64,000 nucleotides of DNA from Brevundimonas pondensis. GTDB taxonomy: Bacteria; Pseudomonadota; Alphaproteobacteria; Caulobacterales; Caulobacteraceae. The translations under genes and the position numbers were made by a program. The first letter of the stretch is position 1. The number at the start of each line of letters is the position of its first letter. A model generated the notes under the pieces. It had not been told where the DNA came from. It saw only the letters and a list, made by a program, of their open reading frames with translations, and ran no database searches. This document shows positions 17,375-25,044 of this stretch, one piece after another. The stretch lies in contig NZ_CP062006.1 in the NCBI RefSeq assembly GCF_017487345.1, positions 372,001 to 436,000 on the forward strand. The letters run 5' to 3'.

Positions 17375-18763
17375 TTAAAGCCTGGCCAGCAGTTCTGCCG
17401 CAAAGCTGGATAGGCTGTCGTCGCGCGCGCCCATGACCACCACCCGGTCGCCGGGCCGGGCGATCTCCACGATGCGGTCGCCGCAGTCAGCGCGAGTCGC
17501 AAGCGCCTCGGCCTGACGCCCCTCGGCGCGCACGCCCGCCGCGATGTCCTCGCTGCCGACGCTGCGGTCGGTGGTGCCGCCGTAATAGACCGGCTCGGGC
17601 ATCAGCAGGACGTCGTGTTCGCGCATCAGGCCGGCGAAGCCCTCGATGAACTCATGCTTCATCAGCTTCAGCGGCCCAAAGCCGTGCGGCTGGAACAGGA
17701 TCAGCAGTCGCCCGTCAAAGGCGTGCAGGGTCTTCAGCGTGGCGGCGATCTTGTCGGGGTTGTGGGCGAAGTCGTCGATGACGGTGACTCCGTTTTGGCT
17801 CCCCACCACCTCCAGCCGTCGCCGGATGCCGGCGAAGCCTTCCAGCGCCGCCACGGCCGCATCCACCGACACGCCCAGCGCCTTAACTGCGCCGAGCGCC
17901 GCCAGGGCGTTGGCGACATTGTGCGCGCCGGGGACGTTCAGCACGACGGTGCGCGGGGCCTCGCCGCGCACCCGCAGCTCGAAGCTCATGCCGGTCGGCA
18001 GGGGCGCCAGATCATGCGCGGACAGGTCGGCCTCTTCTTCGCCGAGCGCGAAGGTGATCGCCTTGCCCGCTGGCAGCGTCTGCGCCAGCGCCGCCGTCTC
18101 GGGGTTGTCGAGGTTCAGCACCGCCGCCGTCGCCCGGCCGACGAAGCCGCCGAACAGGTCGCGCAACTCCTCCATCGATTTGTGGTCCAGCGAGATGTTG
18201 GAGACGACCGCCACCGTGGCGTCATAGCGGGCGATGGAGCCGTCGCTCTCGTCCACCTCGGCCACGAACAGTTCCGGTCCCCCGACCAGGGCGCTGGCGA
18301 AAGGATGGTCCGCGTCGGCGAAGTTCTTCATCACCGCGCCGTTGACCACGGTGGGCTGGCGGCCCGCTTGATCCAGAATCCAGGCGATCATGCCGGTGAT
18401 GGTCGACTTGCCGCTGGTGCCGGCCACGCCGATCGAGGTCGGGGCGGCGTTGAACAGTTCGCTCAGCAGCTGAGGCCGGGTCTTGATGGTCGCGCCGACG
18501 CGCCTGGCCGCCCCGATGTCCGGCACCGTGTCCTCGACCGCGCCGGTGGCGACGATGATCTGCTCGGCGCGGGTCACGCCCGACCCGTCCTGGGGGCAAA
18601 GGGTCACGCCGTGGGCGCGCAGCCAGTCGAACTTGTCCGGCGTCCGGCCCTGATCCAGCGCCCGGTCCGAGCCCGCGATGCAGTTGCCTTGCGCCTGAAC
18701 GATCATGGCCAGGGGCAGCATGCCGGACCCGCCGACGCCGCAGAAGAAATAGTCTTTGTTCAT
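17375..18763 (-). CDS. Mur ligase, Mpl/MurC-like
   Basis: ATP-dependent ligase of 462 residues with the three Mur domains. The N-terminal Rossmann segment is [14 protein letters not shown], the P-loop is [10 protein letters not shown] (about residue 110), and the central acid and histidine motifs are AEVDESDGS and [10 protein letters not shown]. The C-terminal domain contains [10 protein letters not shown]. It differs from a housekeeping MurC in the P-loop (usually GTHGKTT). Divergent pairing with an LD-carboxypeptidase suggests the recycling ligase Mpl, which joins the tripeptide released by that peptidase to UDP-MurNAc. ATG 18763 gives the expected N-terminus; the upstream extension looks non-coding. 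Confidence 0.75.
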   Translation of the reverse strand: MNKDYFFCGVGGSGMLPLAMIVQAQGNCIAGSDRALDQGRTPDKFDWLRAHGVTLCPQDGSGVTRAEQIIVATGAVEDTVPDIGAARRVGATIKTRPQLLSELFNAAPTSIGVAGTSGKSTITGMIAWILDQAGRQPTVVNGAVMKNFADADHPFASALVGGPELFVAEVDESDGSIARYDATVAVVSNISLDHKSMEELRDLFGGFVGRATAAVLNLDNPETAALAQTLPAGKAITFALGEEEADLSAHDLAPLPTGMSFELRVRGEAPRTVVLNVPGAHNVANALAALGAVKALGVSVDAAVAALEGFAGIRRRLEVVGSQNGVTVIDDFAHNPDKIAATLKTLHAFDGRLLILFQPHGFGPLKLMKHEFIEGFAGLMREHDVLLMPEPVYYGGTTDRSVGSEDIAAGVRAEGRQAEALATRADCGDRIVEIARPGDRVVVMGARDDSLSSFAAELLARL

Positions 18764-18839
18764 CGGCTTGATTTTGACGCGCGAAACCGGGGAATGTCCG
18801 AGCGCCTGACTAGCACGGGCGACGCCGGAGACCAGCCCC

Positions 18840-19682
18840 ATCACCCGCTCTGCCCCGTTCAAGATCGGCGTCGTCAACGCCAGCTCGCGCCTGGACCCCG
18901 CTCGTGGCGCGGCCATCCAGGCCTGGATGGATCAGGCCTATCCGGGCGGCGAAGTTCAACTGGTCTTTCATCCGATGGCGTTCGAGACGCACGGCCATTT
19001 CGGCGGCGACGACGCCGTCCGCGCCGCCGCCTTCGTCGAGTTCGCCAATGATCCGCGCCTGGGCGCCATCTGGTTCGCGCGCGGCGGCTACGGCGCGTGC
19101 CGCATCGCCGAGGCCGTCCTGCCGCAACTGACCGATGTGGCGAGGAAGAAGCGCTACCTCGGCTATTCCGACGCCGGCAGCCTGCTGGCTCTGCTTTACA
19201 AGGCGGGATTCCCCCACGTCGCCCATGGGCCGATGGCCTCGGACGGGGCGCGCCACGACGCGACCGGGCGCCGCGCGGTGGACTGGCTGGTCGGCGGCGA
19301 CCGCGCCGCGCTGGAGCCGTCCCTGCTGGACGACCCGCGCCCGGCCGTGGCCTTCAATCTGACCATCCTCAACGAACTGGTCGGCACGGCGCTCGAACCC
19401 GATCTGTCGGGCCACGTCATCATGCTGGAAGAGGTGTCCGAGGCCCTCTATCGCGTCGATCGGATGATGTTCCACCTGACGGGCCAGGCCTCGATCCGAC
19501 GCGCGGCGGGCATTCGCCTGGGCCGGGTTTCGGACGTGACGGCCAACGACCCCGACTTCGGTCTGACGGCGGAGGAGATCGTTCGCTACTGGTGCGAACG
19601 TTCCGGCATCCCCTGGCTGGGAACCGCCGACATCGGCCATGACCCGGACAACAAGGTGGTGCCGTTCGGCCTCAACCGCTGA
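18840..19682 (+). CDS. LD-carboxypeptidase, peptidase family S66, likely ATC start
   Basis: Cleaves the terminal D-alanine from murein tetrapeptides, giving tripeptide for recycling. The catalytic Ser-Glu-His set is visible: S110 in GYSDAG, E197/E198 in MLEEVSE and H267 in DIGHDPDN. The family N-terminus ([14 protein letters not shown]) begins before the first in-frame ATG (18927). The frame is closed by a TGA at 18805-18807, and no ATG, GTG or TTG lies between. ATC at 18840 sits 9 nt after GGAG (18827-18830) and gives 280 residues. It is divergent from the Mpl-like ligase with a 76-bp gap. Function is confident; the start needs proof. Confidence 0.8.
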   Translation: MTRSAPFKIGVVNASSRLDPARGAAIQAWMDQAYPGGEVQLVFHPMAFETHGHFGGDDAVRAAAFVEFANDPRLGAIWFARGGYGACRIAEAVLPQLTDVARKKRYLGYSDAGSLLALLYKAGFPHVAHGPMASDGARHDATGRRAVDWLVGGDRAALEPSLLDDPRPAVAFNLTILNELVGTALEPDLSGHVIMLEEVSEALYRVDRMMFHLTGQASIRRAAGIRLGRVSDVTANDPDFGLTAEEIVRYWCERSGIPWLGTADIGHDPDNKVVPFGLNR

Positions 19683-19686
19683 GGCT

Positions 19687-20169
19687 CTAGCCCTTGAAGG
19701 TCAGGCCTTCGGGCCGAGCCTCGAAGCCCGACAACCGCCCCAGATAGCTCATGCCCAGCAGGGAGGCGGGCATGTCGCCGTCCACCACCAGGGCCTCGAC
19801 CGAGGTCAGACGCACCCCGGCCACCGCCAGCGACGGCAGGATCACGGGCGCCGCCTTCACGGGACCGGATGCGGTGTTCAGGGTCCGTGTGAAGTCATGG
19901 GCGCCCACGCTGACGCCGGCTTTTTCCGCGTCGGCGCGGCTCAGGGTCACGACGCTGGCGCCGGTGTCGACCAGCATCCGCATGGGACGCCCGTCCACCA
20001 TCGCCTCGGCCCAGTAGTGGCCGTCGGCCGACCGCACGACCGAGGGTGCGGCGATGGCGGCCTGCGCCTCGCCCGCGCCGTCCATCCAGCGCAGGGCGCC
20101 GGCGCAGGCCAGCGACGTGGCCAGGGCGGCGGCGAAAACAACAGCAGAGCGCGGGTCGATGCGGATCAT
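19687..20169 (-). CDS. Retropepsin-like aspartic protease, TIGR02281 type
   Basis: Single-domain clan AA protease of 160 residues that probably works as a dimer. An N-terminal membrane helix or signal anchor (about residues 7-27) puts the domain in the periplasm. The catalytic motif is LVDTGASVV, and the second family motif is SLLGMSYLGRL near the C-terminus. These proteins are common in alphaproteobacteria, and their substrates are mostly unknown. ATG 20169 is preferred to an upstream TTG. Its stop is 4 bp from the convergent S66 gene stop. Confidence 0.85.
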   Translation of the reverse strand: MIRIDPRSAVVFAAALATSLACAGALRWMDGAGEAQAAIAAPSVVRSADGHYWAEAMVDGRPMRMLVDTGASVVTLSRADAEKAGVSVGAHDFTRTLNTASGPVKAAPVILPSLAVAGVRLTSVEALVVDGDMPASLLGMSYLGRLSGFEARPEGLTFKG

Positions 20170-20244
20170 GACGCCACTGTGCCGCAAGGGTCTTGGCGTC
20201 GCGTGAAGCGATACGGCGAACGAAAGGTTGACGGTCGAACCGCG

Positions 20245-20472
20245 TTACCCGCCCAGCAGCGCCGGATCGATCAGGCTTTTGCGCCCGTCCAGTTCGCCCA
20301 TGATCGCCATCCGTTCTTCGTCGCTCTTGCGGCTCCATGTCGCGATTTCGGGCAGGGTGCGAAAACAACCCAGGCACAGCCCCGACGCCCCATCCACGGT
20401 GCAGACCATGACGCAGGGCGTGGCGATGGAGCGCGGCGGTCGGGCGGGTTCGGAGGCGGTCGGCTGGCTCAT
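20245..20472 (-). CDS. DUF1289 small cysteine-rich protein
   Basis: Protein of 75 residues with four cysteines in TPCVMVCTVDGASGLCLGCF followed by RTLPEIATW, the DUF1289 signature. The cysteine spacing suggests metal binding (zinc or iron-sulphur), but the family has no firm function that I know of. It is transcribed towards the retropepsin gene, 75 bp away. The promoter of the small divergent transcription unit begins 49 bp upstream of its start. Confidence 0.8.
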   Translation of the reverse strand: MSQPTASEPARPPRSIATPCVMVCTVDGASGLCLGCFRTLPEIATWSRKSDEERMAIMGELDGRKSLIDPALLGG

Positions 20473-20520
20473 GATTTTATGACGTTGAAACTACAATACG
20501 TCCGGTTCCGGACCAAAATA

Positions 20521-20549
20521 TTGACTTTTTAACCAAGCGTGGCTATCTA
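20521..20549 (+). promoter_or_regulatory. Strong housekeeping-type promoter for the small transcription unit
   Basis: TTGACTT, 14 bp, then GCTATCTA (20542-20549). This matches the Caulobacter pattern TTGAC-N14-GCTA and can also be read as TTGACT-N17-TATCTA. The surrounding DNA is AT-rich compared with the window. Transcription should begin near 20556, giving about an 80-nt leader before the 52-codon ORF. Confidence 0.65.
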
Positions 20550-20638
20550 GGAGCCTGACGCGAAACGACTATGACGGTGAGATTCCCGAAAAGCACGACG
20601 CGTCTTCTTTCATCGTTCAGCGAAAGGAGACGCCAAAA

Positions 20639-20797
20639 ATGAACGACAAGGAGCGCAACCTCCAGCACGCCATGATGTCCTTCGCCCTCTGGGGCGGGAT
20701 GCTGGTCAATACGAAGCAGATGAACCCGGCGAACAACCGCACGGTCAGTCATCCCTCGAACTTCGTGCCCATAACGATCAAACGGCCGCGCGCGTAG
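20639..20797 (+). CDS. 52-residue small protein, unknown
   Basis: A short gene with all the expected signals: a good promoter (20521-20549), AAAGGAGA eight bases before ATG 20639, and an intrinsic terminator at 20826-20851. The peptide starts MNDKERNLQHAMMSFALWGG, is amphipathic, and ends in a basic PITIKRPRA. It has no signal peptide, and I recognise no family. A second ORF of 23 codons (20571-20642), rich in arginine, ends with a TGA that overlaps this ATG as ATGA, so it could be a leader peptide coupled to it. The alternative is that the transcript acts as a regulatory RNA. Confidence 0.6.
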   Translation: MNDKERNLQHAMMSFALWGGMLVNTKQMNPANNRTVSHPSNFVPITIKRPRA

Positions 20798-20825
20798 TCG
20801 CGAGACTGACTGATCCAACCGCAAG

Positions 20826-20851
20826 CCCCGGTCAGAACGACCGGGGTTTTT
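20826..20851 (+). terminator. Intrinsic terminator of the small unit
   Basis: Perfect 8-bp stem CCCCGGTC / GACCGGGG, 5-nt loop AGAAC, followed directly by five T residues. It closes the 20.5-20.85 kb transcription unit ahead of the crotonase gene. Confidence 0.85.
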
Positions 20852-20931
20852 CAATTCCGCTTGCCTTCCCTGTCGCCCCCGCTGAAACCGGCTCCATCAT
20901 CAAGAGGCCAAGATCAAGGGAGAGAGCCGCC

Positions 20932-21729
20932 ATGGGTCTGATCGTCGAGGAGCGCAAAGGCGCGGTCATGGTCTGGACCCTGACCCGGCCCGACCGGCTG
21001 AACGCCCTGCCGGATCTTGAGGACGGCGAGGCCTTCGCCAAGGCCTGCGAGGCGGTCAACGCCGACCTCTCGATCCGCTGCGTGGTCATGACCGGGGCGG
21101 GCCGCGCCTTCTCGGCCGGCGGCGACCTCAAGGCCATGAAGGCCCGCGCCGACCTGTTCGAGGGCTCGGGGGCCGCCATCCGCGAGCGTTATCGCCGCGT
21201 CGTCCACCGCATCGTCCGCTCGCTCTATGGGCTGGAGGTTCCGCTGATCGCCGCCGTCAACGGCCCGGCCATGGGGCTGGGCTGCGACATCGCCGGCCTG
21301 GGCGACATCCGCATCGCCTCGGACCGCGCCAGCTTCGGCGTGCCCTTCATGAAACTGGGCATCATTCCCGGCGACGGCGGGTCCTGGCTGCTGCCGAGGA
21401 ACGTCGGCTATGTCCGCGCCGCCGAGATGCTGTTCACCGCCCGCGCCATCGACGCGGCGACGGCGGATCAGTGGGGTCTGGTCAACCGCGTGGTCCCGCA
21501 CGAGACCCTGATGGACGAGGCCATGATTACGGCGGCCCAGGTCGCCGCCCAGCCGCCCCAGGCCCTGCGCATGGCCAAGAGCCTGCTGCGTCAGGGCCGC
21601 GACATGAATTTCGATCAGATGCTGGAGCTGTCGGCCGCCATGCAGGCCCTGGCCCATCTGACCGAGGACCACATCGAGGGCGTGACGGCGGTGCTGGAGA
21701 AGCGGCCGGGGGAATTCACGGGCAACTGA
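20932..21729 (+). CDS. Crotonase-fold protein, PaaG/enoyl-CoA hydratase-like
   Basis: Cytoplasmic CoA-thioester enzyme of 265 residues. The oxyanion-hole segments are AFSAGGDLKAM and NGPAMGLGCD. The two glutamates that define enoyl-CoA hydratases are replaced: the first by D119 (GCDIA) and the second, exactly twenty residues later, by F139 (VPFMK). The PGDGGSWLLPRNVG stretch resembles PaaG-type isomerases. So I would not call it a hydratase; an isomerase or related reaction is more likely. GGAGAGA precedes the ATG. No fatty-acid genes flank it, so the pathway is unclear. Confidence 0.8.
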   Translation: MGLIVEERKGAVMVWTLTRPDRLNALPDLEDGEAFAKACEAVNADLSIRCVVMTGAGRAFSAGGDLKAMKARADLFEGSGAAIRERYRRVVHRIVRSLYGLEVPLIAAVNGPAMGLGCDIAGLGDIRIASDRASFGVPFMKLGIIPGDGGSWLLPRNVGYVRAAEMLFTARAIDAATADQWGLVNRVVPHETLMDEAMITAAQVAAQPPQALRMAKSLLRQGRDMNFDQMLELSAAMQALAHLTEDHIEGVTAVLEKRPGEFTGN

Positions 21730-21734
21730 CCATC

Positions 21735-21775
21735 ATGAAGCCCTCCCCCTCGAGCGGGGAGGGTGGGGTGGGGTG
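21735..21775. repeat. Short palindromic intergenic repeat
   Basis: GCCCTCCCCCTCGAGCGGGG followed by AGGGTGGGGTGGGGTGGAGG, a hairpin-forming G/C-rich element just after the crotonase stop. It resembles one half of other alphaproteobacterial intergenic repeats, but no second copy is seen in this window. Confidence 0.45.
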
Positions 21776-21831
21776 GAGGCAGGCCGGGTCCTATAGATCA
21801 CGGGAGGCGCGGACCGCCTCATGCGACCAAC

Positions 21832-21862
21832 AAAAAAGGGGCCCCTCGCGAGGCCCCTTTTC
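21832..21862. terminator. Bidirectional intrinsic terminator
   Basis: AAAAGGGGCC / GGCCCCTTTT stem with an 8-nt loop. A-tract and T-tract on the two sides let it stop both the rightward crotonase transcript and the leftward ABC exporter operon, which ends at 21883. Confidence 0.85.
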
Positions 21863-21882
21863 CATTTCCAGTCGCCGTGCCC

Positions 21883-22899
21883 TTAGCGGCGGGCCGGGGC
21901 CTGCATCGCGCGGGCGGCGGGGACGCCGGCGACGCTGGTGTCGCGCTTGGCGCCGGCCGTCTGGCCCGGCTTCATGAACTTGACCAGGACGCGCTGGCCG
22001 ATCAGCAGCGGGGCGTCATTGACGGCCACGACCACCTCGACGACACGCTCGTCGGTGCGTTGCGACGGGTCGTCCGAGGCCAGCTTGCGGGCGCCGAAGA
22101 CGGCGGCGCGACGCAGGACCTTGCCGACATAGACCTTGGACGGATCGCCTTCCGGGGTGATCTCGACGGCCTGGTCGGCGGTGACGTTGGGGATGTCGGC
22201 CTCGACGATTTCGGCGCGGGCGATGCGCGGGGCGTCGGGCTCCAGATCGAACATGTTGGACACGTTCAGGGTCGAGGCGCCGGCGCCGGGGTTGGCGTAG
22301 CGGCGCACGATGCGGCCGTCGGCGGGCGAGCGGATGACGGTCAGTTCGACGTCATAGGCGGCCTGGTCGCGGCGGGCGCGGGCGGTCTGCACCGCCGACT
22401 GGGCCGAGCCGAGACGGGCCTGGGCCGAGGCGATGGCGTCGCGGGCCTGATCCAGACGCTGGGCGGCGACGAAGTTGGTCGAGACCAGCTTCTGCAGGCG
22501 GTCGTACTCGCGTTGGGCGGTGGCGATGTCGACGTTGATCAGGCGCAGCTGGCTCTCGGCTTCCGACAGGTTGGCGGCGGCGGTCTGCAGGGCCAGGCGC
22601 GGTTCATCGTCTTCCTGACGGGCCAGGATCTGACCGGTGGTGACGCGGTCGCCTTCCTGCACCAGGACTTCACGCACCACGCCGCCGCGACGGGCCGCGA
22701 TCTGGATGATGCCGCCCTCGATATCGACCTTGCCGTTGGCGATGGCCGCATAGGGGCTCTCGACCTTCTTCTCGGCGGCGGCGGCGGCTTCAGCCTTCTT
22801 GGCGGCGTTGGCCTTCTGGACCATGCCGAAGCCGACGATCGCCACGACCAGGGCCGCGAGGCCGATCCAGAGCCATTTGTTTTTCAGGAAAGCGGGCAT
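21883..22899 (-). CDS. HlyD-family periplasmic adaptor of ABC exporter
   Basis: Membrane-fusion protein of 338 residues. One N-terminal helix (about 8-27) anchors it, then come a lipoyl-like half (IAARRGGVVREVLVQEGDRV), a helical hairpin rich in alanine and glutamine (about 100-185), and the second lipoyl half (VIRSPADGRIVRR). It should bridge the inner-membrane permease to an outer-membrane channel. It is last in a permease-ATPase-adaptor operon resembling DevBCA. The tail after residue 315 is basic and disordered-looking. AAGGA precedes the ATG. Confidence 0.9.
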   Translation of the reverse strand: MPAFLKNKWLWIGLAALVVAIVGFGMVQKANAAKKAEAAAAAEKKVESPYAAIANGKVDIEGGIIQIAARRGGVVREVLVQEGDRVTTGQILARQEDDEPRLALQTAAANLSEAESQLRLINVDIATAQREYDRLQKLVSTNFVAAQRLDQARDAIASAQARLGSAQSAVQTARARRDQAAYDVELTVIRSPADGRIVRRYANPGAGASTLNVSNMFDLEPDAPRIARAEIVEADIPNVTADQAVEITPEGDPSKVYVGKVLRRAAVFGARKLASDDPSQRTDERVVEVVVAVNDAPLLIGQRVLVKFMKPGQTAGAKRDTSVAGVPAARAMQAPARR

Positions 22900-22924
22900 G
22901 TGAGATGTCCTTGAGGATCGGTGT

Positions 22925-23680
22925 CTAGTGCGAGGCCAGAACGGCTTCGGGATTGGGAATGCGGCGCTGATCGTCGATGATGACGCCGTCTTCGATATGG
23001 ATGACCCGGTCGGCCCAGGCTTCCAGGCGGGGGTCGTGGGTCACGCAGATGACCGCCGCGCCATGCTCGGTGGCGGCCCGGCGCAGCAGCTTGATGACCA
23101 CCTGGCCGTTTTCGCCGTCCAGGGCCGAGGTCGGTTCGTCGGCGAACAGGATCTGCGGGTCCTTGGCCAGGGCGCGGGCGATGGCGACGCGCTGCTTCTC
23201 GCCGCCGGACAGAGCCGCCGGGCGCTGATGCAGGCGATGGCCCAGACCCACTTCCTCCAGCGCCAGGGTGGCGCGCTTTCTGGCCTGATCCGGGGTCAGA
23301 CCCTGGAACTTCAGCACCGTGGTCACCTGTTGCAGGGCGCTGAGCGACGGGAACAGGTTGAAGCCCTGGAAGATGAAGCCGCAGTGGTCCAGCCGGAACT
23401 TGTCCAGACGGCCCGACGACAGTTTCCACATGTCATCGACGTCCAGGGCGTCGACCCGGCCGGCCTCTGGCTTCAATAGCCCGGACAGGGCGGCGATCAG
23501 GGTCGACTTGCCCGAACCGGACGGGCCCATGACCATGGTCAGGTCGCCGTGGCGGGCGTCGAAATTCACGCCCTTCAAGACCTCGACATAGTTCTTGCCG
23601 GACTTGAACCGCTTGATCAGACCCTTGGCCTCGATGGCGAACTCGCCATGCTTGCCTTGAACTTTCGTATGCATGTTCAT
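22925..23680 (-). CDS. ABC exporter ATPase, DevA/MacB-like
   Basis: ATP-binding subunit of 251 residues. Walker A is MGPSGSGKST, the signature is LSGGEKQRVAIARAL, Walker B is ILFADEPTSALD, and the switch histidine is in VTHDPR. The start ATG 23680 overlaps the permease stop (ATGA), so the two are translationally coupled. In-frame sequence upstream of this start is an antisense-like arginine/histidine run over the permease gene and is not coding. Substrate unknown. Confidence 0.9.
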   Translation of the reverse strand: MNMHTKVQGKHGEFAIEAKGLIKRFKSGKNYVEVLKGVNFDARHGDLTMVMGPSGSGKSTLIAALSGLLKPEAGRVDALDVDDMWKLSSGRLDKFRLDHCGFIFQGFNLFPSLSALQQVTTVLKFQGLTPDQARKRATLALEEVGLGHRLHQRPAALSGGEKQRVAIARALAKDPQILFADEPTSALDGENGQVVIKLLRRAATEHGAAVICVTHDPRLEAWADRVIHIEDGVIIDDQRRIPNPEAVLASH

Positions 23681-24804
23681 CGCAGCAGGTCCGCAGGTTG
23701 GCTCTTCTTGAGGATGCCCATCGAGAGGAAGCCCGACAGCATGGAGATGGCGATCAGGCCGCCGCCCACCACGATCAGAAGGGGCAGGGGCAGGGCGATG
23801 ATGACCGCCTTGGACATGGCGAACAGGGACAGCAGCCAGGTCAGGCCGATGGCGGCGGCGACGCCGACCACCCCGACCCAGAAGCTCAGTTCCATGACGA
23901 TGCGGCGAAGCGATCCCATGCCGACGCCCAGGGCGCGCAGCGAGGCGAACTCCTTGATGTTGGCCATGATGGCGCCGCGCAGGGTCTGCCAGGTGATGGC
24001 CACGCCGATGATGATGCCCAGCACCACGCAGCCGCCGATGATGATGACCAGGATGCCTTCCTCGAACATGGCGCCGGCGTTGGCGTCGGCCAGTTCCTGA
24101 CGGGTCCAGGCCTTCCACTGGCCGTTGCCCATCTTGTTCAGTTCGGCGACGACGGCGGGGGCCTGGGCCGGGTCCTTGATCTTGATCATCAGCGGGCCGA
24201 CGCGCGGGCCGGTGTCGGCCTGGCCCAGCATGCGCAGGGTGTCGCGCGACATGACCACGCCGGGCTGCATCATGTTGGGATAGCCGCGCGTCACGCCGAC
24301 GACGGTGACGGTCTGACCATTGTACAGGGCCTTGTCGCCCAGCTTGACGCCCAGGGTGGTCAGGGCGGTCTCATCGACCGCGACGGTGTAGGGCGGGCGC
24401 AGGGCGTCGACCAGTTCCTGGGAATAGTCGGTCGGAATGGTCACCGAGCCCGGCGTGGTGTCGATGATGCTGGACTGGACGAATTTCTGGCGCGGGGCGC
24501 CCTGACGCGCATTGTCCGCCTGGCTGCGGGTCGGATCGACTTCCTTGACCGACTGGAAGGTGCCGCCGGCGCCGTCCAGGGGCTGAACCTCGACCACGGC
24601 GGGGTGGTTGTAGGCCAGGGGGATGAAGCGGCGCGGCACGCCCGACGGCCCGTTGATCAGGCTCTTGGCCCCCGGCTGCAGGATCATGATGTCCGCGTTC
24701 GAGCGCTCGATCTGGGCGGTGAAGCCCTTGCCGATGCCGATGAAGACCCCGGTCATCGCCAGCACGAGCAGACCCGAAAGGGCCAGCGCCATGACGGCGG
24801 CCAT
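23677..24804 (-). CDS. FtsX-like ABC permease, DevC type, N-terminus interrupted by a stop
   Basis: Permease of 375 residues with a first helix at about 3-25, a large periplasmic loop, and three C-terminal helices (starting GILVIIIGGCVV) of the FtsX fold. Homologues usually begin with a short cytoplasmic piece before helix 1. Such a piece is present in the same frame from ATG 24849 (MSLALSTLLFE), but a TAA at 24816-24814 cuts it off before RRYMAAVMAL. Translation can restart at ATG 24804 with helix 1 intact, though without a good Shine-Dalgarno. The gene may be functional with a shortened N-terminus, or weakened. It heads the exporter operon. Confidence 0.8.
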   Translation of the reverse strand: MAAVMALALSGLLVLAMTGVFIGIGKGFTAQIERSNADIMILQPGAKSLINGPSGVPRRFIPLAYNHPAVVEVQPLDGAGGTFQSVKEVDPTRSQADNARQGAPRQKFVQSSIIDTTPGSVTIPTDYSQELVDALRPPYTVAVDETALTTLGVKLGDKALYNGQTVTVVGVTRGYPNMMQPGVVMSRDTLRMLGQADTGPRVGPLMIKIKDPAQAPAVVAELNKMGNGQWKAWTRQELADANAGAMFEEGILVIIIGGCVVLGIIIGVAITWQTLRGAIMANIKEFASLRALGVGMGSLRRIVMELSFWVGVVGVAAAIGLTWLLSLFAMSKAVIIALPLPLLIVVGGGLIAISMLSGFLSMGILKKSQPADLLR

Positions 24805-25044
24805 ATAACGTCTTTACTCGAAGAGCAGCGTGGAGAGCGCGAGCGACATAAGGCGTTTCTGATCCCTGACTTGCAGCGTTATCTGACGGCGCGCTGGTCC
24901 GGGGCCAAGTTAAATCGGGGTAAGACTGCGGCTTCCCCCCGGCGTCTTGCGGCACTAAGGGGGCTTGAGGCGCCTTCATGGACGGCGCTAGTTACACAAT
25001 AACAGACGCGAGGCGCCGGGCCTTGCGCTCGGGAGAGAGCCTGA

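Noticed and set aside
18927..19682. Annotating the S66 peptidase from the first ATG at 18927
   Set aside because: This would remove the conserved N-terminal strand [13 protein letters not shown] that belongs to the fold; an upstream non-standard start fits better.
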